This document shows positions 1 through 5,451 of a stretch of 5,668 nt of DNA, in pieces. A program made the position numbers and the translations under genes. Where the stretch lies: assembly GCA_021163905.1 (NCBI GenBank), contig JAGGTG010000201.1, positions 1 to 5,668 of the forward strand, in the 5' to 3' direction. The notes under the pieces are model-generated. The model saw nothing but the letters and a program-made list of their open reading frames with translations. It made no database searches and was not told where the DNA came from. How positions within the stretch are numbered: position 1 is the first letter of the stretch; every line of letters begins with the position of its first letter. The DNA is from Candidatus Aerophobota bacterium (lineage in GTDB: Bacteria; Aerophobota; Aerophobia; Aerophobales; B3-G15).

Positions 1-604
1 CATAAACAGATATATTGGAAGAAGATGATTTTCCTATGTAATCCTCAAGCATAGAAAATACTGTTCCTCTGTATCCAAAACTCCCATCATCGGTTGCTAT
101 ATTTAAAACTATATTATTTTGTTTAAATTCTTCCCTGCATATTATCTGTTCAGATTTTTTAAAACCAAGAAAAACTGATATCCTGCTTTTTAGTTCAATT
201 AACCTTTGAGCAAGAAATACAAGGGGGGCAACCCCAACTCCCCCACCTACAAGGATATGCTCCCTTACATGGGGCAGTATAGTAAATCCTCTGCCAAGAG
301 GACCAATAATATCAAGATATTCCCCTTTTTTTGTAGTGGAAAGAATCCTTGTTCCTGTACCTACTATTTTATAAATTATCTCCAGTCCGCCGGGTATTAA
401 TTTACTTATACTAAAAGGTCTTCTTAAAAGAGGAGAAAAACTATCTCCAATTCTTATATTTATAAACTGACCGGGATCGGCTTTAAGTAAAGAAGGTGGA
501 CCCTTAAGACTCAATTTATAACAGTTCGGTGCTATGGCTATATTTGATAGGACCTTTGCCTTTACTTTAGTAAAGGCAAAAAATACATTTTTCTCTTGTC
601 CCAT
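1..604 (-). CDS. pyrK: Dihydroorotate dehydrogenase electron-transfer subunit PyrK (partial, C-terminus beyond left edge)
   Basis: This is the FAD/[2Fe-2S] subunit that passes electrons between NAD(H) and the PyrD flavoprotein in pyrimidine synthesis, in the cytoplasm. I translated it by hand from ATG at 604; 201 codons lie in the window and about 50-70 C-terminal residues are missing. The N-terminal beta-barrel FAD domain holds GQF (45-47) and LLRRPFSI (59-66, the R-x-x-S flavin motif). YKIVGTGT (78-85) and GPLGRGF (101-107) are typical of PyrK rather than of NfnA/SudB-type reductases. The NAD-binding half starts with GGGVGVAPL (120-128), and TDDGS (171-175) follows. The C-terminal Fe-S cysteines that would prove the assignment lie off the window. 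The start is supported by GAGAGGG (609-615) about 4 bases upstream. It is divergent from the VIT-like gene. In most genomes pyrD follows; here it would lie to the left, unseen. Confidence 0.88.
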   Translation of the reverse strand, partial: MGQEKNVFFAFTKVKAKVLSNIAIAPNCYKLSLKGPPSLLKADPGQFINIRIGDSFSPLLRRPFSISKLIPGGLEIIYKIVGTGTRILSTTKKGEYLDIIGPLGRGFTILPHVREHILVGGGVGVAPLVFLAQRLIELKSRISVFLGFKKSEQIICREEFKQNNIVLNIATDDGSFGYRGTVFSMLEDYIGKSSSSNISVY

Positions 605-636
605 ATGCCCTCTCTTAAATTAAAAATCTTTATTTC

Positions 637-666
637 TTATTATTTATTTTTATTTCTATCAGTCAA
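637..666 (-). promoter_or_regulatory. Probable sigma-70 promoter for pyrK
   Basis: On the minus strand, TTGACT (661-666) is one mismatch from the -35 consensus. An 18-base AT-rich spacer leads to TAATAA (637-642). Transcription would start near 630, giving a short leader before the ATG at 604. The AT-rich setting makes the -10 assignment soft; AATAAT two bases upstream with a 16-base spacer is an alternative. Confidence 0.4.
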
Positions 667-723
667 ATACTAATTCCAGTTTCGGAAAAATTCAAAGCTA
701 CCCTGGGCAAGCGGTGTTAAGAC

Positions 724-810
724 GTCTATTGAGTCATTGGGTCTATTGGGTCTACTGCGTCATTGAGTCTATTGGGTCGATGCGTCAACTTTGTCTATTT
801 TGTCTAAAGC
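724..810. repeat. Degenerate tandem array, ten 8-9-bp units of GTCTATTGN type
   Basis: The array reads without gaps as ten units, each beginning GTC: GTCTATTGA, GTCATTGG, GTCTATTGG, GTCTACTGC, GTCATTGA, GTCTATTGG, GTCGATGC, GTCAACTTT, GTCTATTTT and GTCTAAAGC. Units alternate irregularly between 8 and 9 bases, so it cannot keep a reading frame. The first half is better conserved than the last three units. This is seen directly. Slipped-strand expansion is the simplest origin; a protein-binding role for the regular GTC phase is possible but unsupported. Confidence 0.85.
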
Positions 811-839
811 AACGTTGAACGTAGGACCTCAGACATAGG

Positions 840-871
840 ACGCATTTACACATCTACGCATTCACGCATCA
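840..871. repeat. Second tandem array, four exact-length 8-bp units (ACRCATNN), inverted relative to the first
   Basis: The four consecutive 8-mers are ACGCATTT, ACACATCT, ACGCATTC and ACGCATCA. On the other strand they read as GTNNATGC/T units, which resemble GTCGATGC (776-783) of the first array; GATGCGT at 779-785 and ACGCATC at 864-870 are exact reverse complements. The two arrays therefore look like the same repeat family in opposite orientation, separated by 29 bases that contain decayed related pieces such as GGACCTC and AGGACGC. Confidence 0.7.
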
Positions 872-927
872 ACTGAAGAAATGACCAACCGAACAGTCGG
901 TGAACCAATTAAACACTATTATGGTAG

Positions 928-955
928 TTTACAAATGTCAATAGTTTACTAAAAT
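928..955 (+). promoter_or_regulatory. Probable promoter of the VIT-like gene
   Basis: TTTACA (928-933), 16 bases, then TAAAAT (950-955). The predicted start near 962 leaves a leader of roughly 18 bases with the RBS GGGAGTG (969-975) just before ATG 980. The same two hexamers with the same 16-base spacing recur before ccdA. Confidence 0.45.
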
Positions 956-979
956 AAAAAATTAACATGGGAGTGAATA

Positions 980-1480
980 ATGGCCAAAAAATACTCTCAC
1001 CAACTGCTTACTGGCATTTCTTTTGGTTTAACATCAGCGGTAATTACAAGCTTAGGGATGATTGTTGGGTTAAATTCGGCTACCTCCTCAAGATTAGCAG
1101 TTGGAGCTGGAATAATAGTTATGGCAGTAGCAGATGGATTAGCCGATGCTATGGGACTACATCTTGCCGAGGAGTCAGAAATTGAAAATGGAAAAGTAAA
1201 ACATACCTCAAAAGAGGTCTGGTTAACTACCGCTGTTACCTTTTTTTCGGTTTCTGGTTTTTGTTCAACCTTTGCTATTCCAATTTTACTGTTCCCCATG
1301 AAATTAGCCGTTTTTCTCGCTATTTCCTGGGGAATATTACTTCTTGTTATCCTTAACTTTTACATTGCCAGAATTAAAAAAGAAAGGCCACTAAAACTTA
1401 TCCTTCAGCATATCCTATTAGCCATATTTGTCATTGCCATCTCTTATGAAATTGGTAATTTAATAAAGGGGAAATTTTAG
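980..1480 (+). CDS. VIT1/CCC1-family-like small membrane protein (putative metal transporter)
   Basis: A 166-residue integral membrane protein with about five hydrophobic segments (roughly 10-31, 41-60, 82-104, 108-130, 139-158). The N-terminal pattern GISFGLTSAVITSLGMIVGL (12-31), followed by a helix ending in MGLHLAEESE (58-67), matches the core of the VIT1/CCC1 Fe2+/Mn2+ transporter family, where the same places read as a GLxDGLVTxLGLVxGL-type helix and a GEYLxxxS-type segment. It is short because the soluble metal-binding domain of eukaryotic VITs is reduced to a linker (68-81). The Asp-Gly usually found in the first helix is Ser-Ala here, so transport and metal choice are uncertain. ATG 980 has GGGAGTG (969-975) upstream; an ATG at 967 is out of frame. 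An 82-base gap with its own promoter separates it from ccdA. Confidence 0.7.
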   Translation: MAKKYSHQLLTGISFGLTSAVITSLGMIVGLNSATSSRLAVGAGIIVMAVADGLADAMGLHLAEESEIENGKVKHTSKEVWLTTAVTFFSVSGFCSTFAIPILLFPMKLAVFLAISWGILLLVILNFYIARIKKERPLKLILQHILLAIFVIAISYEIGNLIKGKF

Positions 1481-1515
1481 TTTTATTAAAAATCTTCCAA
1501 ACCAAAGCTAAAATA

Positions 1516-1543
1516 TTTACATATATTTGTATTTTAATAAAAT
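1516..1543 (+). promoter_or_regulatory. Probable promoter of the ccdA operon
   Basis: TTTACA (1516-1521), 16 bases, then TAAAAT (1538-1543), identical in both boxes and in spacing to the promoter at 928-955. The predicted start near 1550 is only about 13 bases before the GTG start and falls inside AAAAGGCGG (1544-1552). Either the transcript is almost leaderless, or the gene is mainly read through from upstream and this match is chance in AT-rich DNA. Confidence 0.35.
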
Positions 1544-1562
1544 AAAAGGCGGATAATAAGGG

Positions 1563-2258
1563 GTGGGTAAGGTAAGTTTACTTATTTCATTTACGGCTGG
1601 TTTGTTGTCTTTTTTTTCACCTTGTATACTGCCGCTTATTCCGGCTTATATCTCATATATCTCAGGTATATCAACAAAGGAGTTAACTTCAAAGAATATA
1701 GCTCCGGCTTTTACCGGGAAAATTATGCTAAGTTCTTTGATCTTTATAGCAGGGTTTTCTGTAATTTTTGTTGGAATGGGTGCTACTGCCACGAGTTTTG
1801 GAAAATTAATTTCATCCCATATGGTTATATTCAGAAGGATAGCTGGAATTGTCATTATAATCTTTGGACTTCATATTGCCGGCTGGCTAAAATTAAATTT
1901 TCTTTATTCTGAAAAAAGATTCCAGACAAAAAATAGGTCGGGTTTATTTGGATCTTTTATTATAGGAATTGCTTTTGCATTTGGATGGACTCCCTGCGTA
2001 GGACCGATACTTGCAGGTATACTTACCTATGCTGCCACTCAGCAAACAGTGGTAAAAGGTATTCAATTACTATCAGTTTATTCTTTGGGACTCGGGGTTC
2101 CGTTTTTTCTAACCGGTATCGCAATGGGTAGTTTTTTTAAATTACTTAGAAGGATAAAAAAATATTTTCATTTAATTGAGATCGTAAGTGGTGTATTTTT
2201 AATTATAATAGGTATACTCATCTTTAGAGGAAGTTTATCTTTTGTGTTTCAAAGCTAA
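1563..2258 (+). CDS. ccdA: Cytochrome c biogenesis protein CcdA (thiol-disulfide electron carrier)
   Basis: A polytopic protein that moves reducing equivalents from cytoplasmic thioredoxin across the membrane to extracytoplasmic thioredoxin-like proteins. Its 231 residues fit the six-helix CcdA size. Helix 1 has the family motif SPCILPLIPAY (19-29) and helix 4 has GWTPCVGPI (141-149). C21 and C145, the only cysteines, are the reactive pair. Six hydrophobic stretches lie at about 4-34, 54-74, 89-108, 128-153, 166-190 and 206-224. The start is GTG: an in-frame TAA at 1557-1559 rules out anything earlier, and AAGGCGG (1546-1552) lies 10 bases upstream. It stops 15 bp before the TlpA-like gene, its natural acceptor. 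CcdA proteins serve cytochrome c maturation, sporulation or envelope disulfide reduction; no cytochrome gene in the window decides which. Confidence 0.93.
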   Translation: MGKVSLLISFTAGLLSFFSPCILPLIPAYISYISGISTKELTSKNIAPAFTGKIMLSSLIFIAGFSVIFVGMGATATSFGKLISSHMVIFRRIAGIVIIIFGLHIAGWLKLNFLYSEKRFQTKNRSGLFGSFIIGIAFAFGWTPCVGPILAGILTYAATQQTVVKGIQLLSVYSLGLGVPFFLTGIAMGSFFKLLRRIKKYFHLIEIVSGVFLIIIGILIFRGSLSFVFQS

Positions 2259-2260
2259 TA

Positions 2261-2268
2261 AAAGGAGA
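2261..2268 (+). promoter_or_regulatory. Strong RBS that fixes the TTG start of the TlpA-like gene
   Basis: AAAGGAGA is near-perfect Shine-Dalgarno and sits about 6 bases before TTG 2274. No in-frame ATG occurs before codon 104 (within the active-site region), so the TTG start is well supported. Confidence 0.8.
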
Positions 2269-2273
2269 TTTAA

Positions 2274-2894
2274 TTGAAAATTAAAAAGTATTTTCCCTAT
2301 ATAGCAGGAATAATAATTGTTGCAGTTGTTCTCGTGGTTTACCTTTCAAAAACTATACTTATCCGATCCCTTATCCCGGGTGAAAAATCTATATCAGTTC
2401 CCGAGGAAAATTTACCTCCTGAAAAAAGCCCTGAGCCTGCCTACCCTAACAATAATGAATTAAACAAATCCCCGGAAGAGAAGCTAAAACCAGCTCCTGA
2501 TTTTTCCCTTAGAAACTTAAATGGAAGAGTTATAACTCTATCAAAACTTAAAGGAAAAGTAATAATTCTTGATTTCTGGTCTATGGGATGTCCTCCCTGT
2601 CGTGCAGAGATACCCCATTTTGTAAACCTTTATAAAAAATATGAACATAAGGGATTTCAGATGCTGGGTGTGGTTTTAGATAAAAATAGAGCTTTGATAA
2701 AGGAATTTGCAAGAGAGTATAATATCAATTATCCCCTGCTTGTTCCTGATAAAAAAATACTTATTGATTACGGTCCCATAATTTATATACCAACAACATT
2801 TATCATTTCTGCAAATGGATACATTTACAAAAAGCTTTACAAATATTTAAACCAAAGTAAAATAAATCCAGATAAATCATTAACAGGGAGGTAA
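2274..2894 (+). CDS. Membrane-anchored TlpA/ResA-like thiol-disulfide oxidoreductase
   Basis: A thioredoxin-fold protein held outside the membrane by an uncleaved N-terminal helix (about 7-25, after basic KIKK). A Pro/Glu-rich spacer (about 36-75) leads to the catalytic domain (about 74-190). PDFSLRNLNG (75-84) is the usual start of the TlpA/AhpC-TSA fold, and DFWSMGCPPCRAEIP (100-114) carries the redox pair C106/C109, its only cysteines. YIPTTF (171-176) provides the cis-proline (P173) facing the active site. The domain ends soon after, near TTFIISANGYI, so the last part may be slightly short for the family. TTG start, 15 bp after ccdA, so co-translation and a CcdA-reductant pairing are likely. 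ResA, TlpA and StoA types cannot be told apart here. The last two codons and stop (GGG AGG TAA) double as the RBS of the next gene. Confidence 0.9.
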   Translation: MKIKKYFPYIAGIIIVAVVLVVYLSKTILIRSLIPGEKSISVPEENLPPEKSPEPAYPNNNELNKSPEEKLKPAPDFSLRNLNGRVITLSKLKGKVIILDFWSMGCPPCRAEIPHFVNLYKKYEHKGFQMLGVVLDKNRALIKEFAREYNINYPLLVPDKKILIDYGPIIYIPTTFIISANGYIYKKLYKYLNQSKINPDKSLTGR

Positions 2895-2896
2895 AA

Positions 2897-3172
2897 ATGA
2901 ATAAGGCAGAATTAATAGAGGAGGTAAGTAACAGGACAGGGGTAACCAAGAAGAATGTTGGAAATGTAATTAATGCTGTAATTAAAGTTGTCAGTGATGC
3001 TCTAAAAAATGGAAACAGAGTTACCTTGGTTGATTTTGGTAGTTTTCAAGTTATAGAGAAAAAAGCAAGAAGAGGGGTTAACCCTCAAACCAAGGAAAGT
3101 ATTCAGATCCCGGCTAAAAAAGTACCCAAGTTTGTAGCTGGAAAGGGCTTAAGAGAAGCGATTATTAAGTAA
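2897..3172 (+). CDS. hup: HU-family histone-like DNA-binding protein
   Basis: A 91-residue nucleoid protein of exactly the usual HU length; HU dimers bend and compact DNA. Helices 1-2 span about 3-38, beginning NKAELIEEVS. The hinge DFGSF (46-50) leads into the beta-arm, with RRGVNPQT (58-65); P63 is the intercalating proline at the arm tip. IPAKKVPKFVAGKGLR (71-86) is the signature closing strand and C-terminal helix. HU is favoured over IHF-alpha or beta by overall pattern and by the Gram-positive-like single-gene form. Only 2 bases separate it from the previous stop; its RBS GGGAGG (2886-2891) lies inside the end of that gene. Its place in a thiol-redox operon is unusual, and whether this is the main HU or a paralogue cannot be seen. 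Confidence 0.95.
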   Translation: MNKAELIEEVSNRTGVTKKNVGNVINAVIKVVSDALKNGNRVTLVDFGSFQVIEKKARRGVNPQTKESIQIPAKKVPKFVAGKGLREAIIK

Positions 3173-3211
3173 AATTTCATAAAAACCATTCTGAAGAAAA
3201 GAAGGTATGGT

Positions 3212-3424
3212 ATGAGATTTACAAAGAGTACAACAGTAGCTCAGATTTTGAAGCATCCAAAGGGTAGAAAAATCCTTGCAAAATACCACTTGCCCTGTTT
3301 ACACTGTCCAATGGCTGCTTATGAGGTAGGTAAGTTAAAAATTGGAGAGGTTGCAAGAATGTATAGAATTAATATTCAGGGTTTACTTACAGAACTAAAC
3401 TACTCACTTGAGACTCAAGAATAA
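3212..3424 (+). CDS. DUF1858 / hybrid-cluster-associated redox-disulfide domain protein
   Basis: A 70-residue single-domain soluble protein. The pattern TTVAQILKHPKG...LAKYHLPCLHCPMAAYE (7-37), then a helix ending at INIQGLLTELN, matches the DUF1858 family, in which a short helix ends at a CxxCP motif near residue 30. C29 and C32 form this pair and are the only cysteines. Family members are annotated as redox-disulfide proteins linked to the hybrid cluster protein in anaerobes; a biochemical role is not firmly known. GAAGG (3201-3205) lies 6 bases before ATG 3212; an ATG at 3207 is out of frame. It follows hup by 39 bases without a visible terminator and precedes the PEBP gene by 43. No signal peptide, so it should be cytoplasmic, on the opposite side of the membrane from the TlpA-like protein. 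Confidence 0.8.
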   Translation: MRFTKSTTVAQILKHPKGRKILAKYHLPCLHCPMAAYEVGKLKIGEVARMYRINIQGLLTELNYSLETQE

Positions 3425-3467
3425 AGATTAGTTGCTTATTAATCCCTTAACCAGGAAAATTTTAAAA

Positions 3468-4148
3468 ATGAGTAAAAAAACAGGTAAAGTGGTACTGCTT
3501 GGAGTGATAGTATTAACTGGTGTGTCAATTTTTTTATTTCTTATCCAATTTAAAAGGCCGGTTTCTCTTTTTCCCCAAAATCAGTCTAACCAGAAAATAG
3601 GAAAGGTAGAAAGCCTTTCGTCTCATGTTCTTACTCTCCAAAAAAAGGTGGAAGAGAATAAAAAAGGGAGTAAGGAAAAAGCAGTCTGGGAGATTAGAAG
3701 TTCTGCCTTTAAAGAGGGAGGATTTATTCCAAAAAAATTTACCGCTGACGGAGAAAATATCTCTCCACCTTTATCCTGGAGCCAGCCTCCAAAGGGAACA
3801 AAAAGTATAGCGCTAATAGTAGAGGACCCTGACGCTCCTATAGGAATTTTTACTCACTGGATAATATATAACATTCCTCCTACTATAAGAGAGCTTCCTG
3901 CAGGCATTCCAAAAAAAAGGGTATTAAAATCAATTGGGGGAGCAAAACAGGGAAAAAATGATTTTGGCAAAATAGGTTATGGAGGACCATCTCCCCCTCC
4001 TGGTCCTCCTCACAGGTATATCTTTAAAATTTACGCCTTAAAAGAAACACTGGATCTTTCCCCGGGGGTTAGAAGAGGGGAATTTCTTAAGACTATACAG
4101 AACAAACAAATTAAAGTTGCTACACTCATGGGAAAATACGGAAGATGA
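3468..4148 (+). CDS. Membrane-anchored YbhB/YbcL-type phosphatidylethanolamine-binding (PEBP) protein
   Basis: A 226-residue protein. An N-terminal hydrophobic helix (about 7-27, after MSKKTGK) is followed by a polar, Lys/Gln-rich linker (about 28-72) and a complete bacterial PEBP domain (about 74-225). Ligand-pocket motifs are present: DGENISPPLSW (94-104), VEDPDAP (118-124), THWIIYNIP (129-137), and GYGGPSPPPGPPHRY (170-184), with D120, D122, H130 and H182 lining the anion site. The domain ends typically with ATLMGKYGR. Known YbhB/YbcL proteins are usually about 150-180 residues; the extra length is anchor plus linker. It has no cysteine, so it is not an obvious thiol substrate of CcdA/TlpA. 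Biochemical function of bacterial PEBPs is poorly defined. I chose ATG 3468 because AGGA (3453-3456) precedes it; an in-frame TTG at 3432 would add 12 residues but has no clear RBS. Confidence 0.88.
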   Translation: MSKKTGKVVLLGVIVLTGVSIFLFLIQFKRPVSLFPQNQSNQKIGKVESLSSHVLTLQKKVEENKKGSKEKAVWEIRSSAFKEGGFIPKKFTADGENISPPLSWSQPPKGTKSIALIVEDPDAPIGIFTHWIIYNIPPTIRELPAGIPKKRVLKSIGGAKQGKNDFGKIGYGGPSPPPGPPHRYIFKIYALKETLDLSPGVRRGEFLKTIQNKQIKVATLMGKYGR

Positions 4149-4152
4149 ATGG

Positions 4153-4166
4153 CTACTACGTAGTAG
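4153..4166. repeat. 14-bp perfect palindrome with tandem stop codons for both convergent genes
   Basis: CTACTACGTAGTAG reads the same on both strands. On the minus strand it holds the sigma gene's TAG (4156-4158) plus a second in-frame TAG (4153-4155). On the plus strand it holds two TAGs (4161-4166) in frame with the PEBP gene, 12 bases past its TGA, as back-up stops. With wobble at 4151-4152 it could form a 7-bp hairpin in plus-strand RNA, followed by a pyrimidine-rich run, but there is no proper U-tract. A role as a weak terminator is only possible. Confidence 0.6.
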
Positions 4167-5307
4167 TTTCCTCTGTTTGAGCACGTAGAATATCTAAAAA
4201 CTCTAAATAAGTCTGGAGCTTTTTCTCTTCTGCAAAAACTCTGAGTTTCTTGAGTGCCTTTTCCTGAATTTGTCTTATTCTTTCCCTACTTACGCCGTAT
4301 TTTTTACCTATTTCTCGCAAAGAACAGGTTCTCTTATCCTCCAGGCCAAACCTGAGTTTAAGGATATCTAATTCCCTTTCGTCCTTAATTACCATGGAGA
4401 TAAGCTCTCTTACCTCTTTTTTCAACATATCCAGTGTTATATTATACACGGGAGATGGACTTGCAGAATCGGCTACAAAATCAATTACAGTAGACTCCCC
4501 ATCTTCCCCTACAGGAATGTCAAAAGACACAGAATCCCTGTTTAACTTCAATATCTCCTTTGCTCTCTGTGTGGTCAGTTCCATACTACTGGCAATTTCT
4601 TCAGGAGTGGGTTCCCTTTGAAATTCCTGTTCTAATTTGCGGGAGGTATAGTTAATTTTCTTTAAAAGATGCGCAATGTGAACTGGTAATCGAATTGTCC
4701 TTGCCTGATCAGTTATTGCTCGATTCAGAGATTGCTTTATCCACCAGCTGGCATAAGTACTAAAGCGATTTCCTATGCTGGGGTCAAACTTATCAATTGC
4801 ATGAGATAGTCCTATGTTTCCCTCCTGAATAAGATCGGAAAGGGATACACCCTGGTTAGAATACCTTTTTGCAAAACTTACAACAAGACGTAAATTGGCC
4901 TCCATCATTTCTCTTTTGTACTGGTCATATATATCTTTCACTCTTAAAACACAGACAATAGTATTTTCAATTTCCTTACTATAAGAGCCTGCAAGTTTAA
5001 CAATCTTTTCCCTGTTTTTTGCAATGAGGCCGATAAACTCCCTTATTTTATCCATATTATCCTTCATTCCCAGCAAATCTTCACGATGGTATCCTTTCTC
5101 TGAAAAGAATCTCAAAAGATCAGGGTTGTCAATTGACAGACGTGTTATCTTATGTAATAATTTTATCAGTTGATCTCTTCTTTTCTTAAGCTTAAACGAG
5201 AGCTCTTTTTCCTGTTCTTTTGTCAAAAGAGGAGACTTTCCAATTTCCTGGAAATAGTCTCCCAGGGAAAAGTCAAAACTCTCATTTGCAATTTCTGTGT
5301 TATTCAC
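4156..5307 (-). CDS. RNA polymerase sigma-70 factor, RpoD/SigA-like
   Basis: A 383-residue promoter-recognition subunit of RNA polymerase. Region 1.2 is at about 14-41 (SLGDYFQEIGKSPLLTKEQE) and starts almost at the N-terminus, so region 1.1 is absent. A helical, charged stretch (about 42-131) separates it from region 2 (136-211), which has ANLRLVVSFAKRY, DLIQEGNIGL and RFSTYASWWIKQ. Region 3 is about 212-290. Region 4 (about 294-357) ends in the helix-turn-helix SLREIGKKYGVSRERIRQIQ (329-348), keeping R341, E342, R345 and Q346 used for the -35 box. About 26 extra residues follow. It could be the primary or a group-2 sigma: the residue equivalent to E. coli T440 is N195. GTG 5307 is chosen because an in-frame TGA lies at 5311-5313 and AGAGGTG (5314-5320) sits 6 bases upstream. 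Convergent with the PEBP gene, 7 bases apart. Confidence 0.93.
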   Translation of the reverse strand: MNNTEIANESFDFSLGDYFQEIGKSPLLTKEQEKELSFKLKKRRDQLIKLLHKITRLSIDNPDLLRFFSEKGYHREDLLGMKDNMDKIREFIGLIAKNREKIVKLAGSYSKEIENTIVCVLRVKDIYDQYKREMMEANLRLVVSFAKRYSNQGVSLSDLIQEGNIGLSHAIDKFDPSIGNRFSTYASWWIKQSLNRAITDQARTIRLPVHIAHLLKKINYTSRKLEQEFQREPTPEEIASSMELTTQRAKEILKLNRDSVSFDIPVGEDGESTVIDFVADSASPSPVYNITLDMLKKEVRELISMVIKDERELDILKLRFGLEDKRTCSLREIGKKYGVSRERIRQIQEKALKKLRVFAEEKKLQTYLEFLDILRAQTEETTT

Positions 5308-5342
5308 TTTTCACACCTCTTTTTAAAGTTGATATTAATCAT
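5304..5342 (-). CDS. Possible 12-codon upstream ORF coupled to the sigma gene
   Basis: Reading ATG at 5342 gives MININ FKKRCEK and a TGA (5304-5306) that overlaps the sigma GTG start as GTGA, a classic coupling arrangement. An AAAAGGTGG stretch (5343-5351) precedes the ATG, but the core AAGG is only 3 bases away, closer than ideal. The sigma RBS AGAGGTG lies inside this ORF, so ribosomes translating it would cover and open that RBS. The peptide is not recognised. The short length means chance is a real possibility; the overlap with the sigma start and the shielded RBS are the reasons to list it. Confidence 0.3.
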   Translation of the reverse strand: MININFKKRCEK

Positions 5343-5404
5343 CCACCTTTTTTATCGCTTCCACACTAACCCGTCTTTAACTCTCAAATGCTTTTAAAAG
5401 GTGG
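5343..5404 (-). promoter_or_regulatory. Leader inverted repeat that could mask ribosome-binding sites before the sigma gene
   Basis: In the sigma mRNA, CCACCUUUU (5404 to 5396) is exactly complementary over 9 bases to AAAAGGUGG (5351 to 5343), which is the RBS of the possible upstream ORF. The loop between is 44 bases. The CACCU of the 5' arm can also pair with AGGUG of the sigma RBS (5314-5318), giving a weaker alternative. CUUUUAAAAG (5391-5400) is self-complementary and could compete. Pairings are seen in the sequence; a regulatory function is inferred. Confidence 0.4.
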
Positions 5405-5451
5405 GCTATCCTCGGAGGGAATTTTCAATTTCATTAGCTACCATATTTTAT

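Larger units (their letters stand above)
605..979. other. 375-bp divergent intergenic region between pyrK and the VIT-like gene
   Basis: No ORF here looks like a gene. From left to right it holds the pyrK RBS and promoter (605-666), a nondescript stretch (667-723), a tandem array of GTC-headed 8-9-mers (724-810), a linker with loosely related pieces (811-839), an array of four ACRCAT-type 8-mers (840-871), a small inverted repeat ACCGA-ACAG-TCGGT (888-901), and the plus-strand promoter and RBS of the next gene (928-975). The repeats have a more mixed base composition than the AT-rich ends of the region. I see no tRNA or convincing terminator. Confidence 0.7.

Noticed and set aside
724..871. 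CRISPR array
   Set aside because: Units are 8-9 bases, contiguous and degenerate, with no spacers of 25-40 bases and no cas genes in the window.
888..901. ACCGA-ACAG-TCGGT inverted repeat as a terminator or operator
   Set aside because: The stem is only 5 bp with no T-tract, and there is no gene upstream on that strand that needs a terminator; an operator role cannot be supported.
997..1299. 100-codon open frame on the minus strand opposite the VIT-like gene
   Set aside because: It lies fully inside a gene with a good RBS and a membrane-protein pattern on the plus strand, and its translation is a low-complexity antisense shadow.
1481..1515. Terminator after the VIT-like gene
   Set aside because: The stretch is AT-rich with no stable inverted repeat ahead of a T-run, so read-through into ccdA remains possible.
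5360..5395. Second short upstream ORF from TTG, reading LRVKDGLVWKR then stop
   Set aside because: It has no convincing RBS and is 11 codons long; it lies in the loop of the leader inverted repeat and could be chance.
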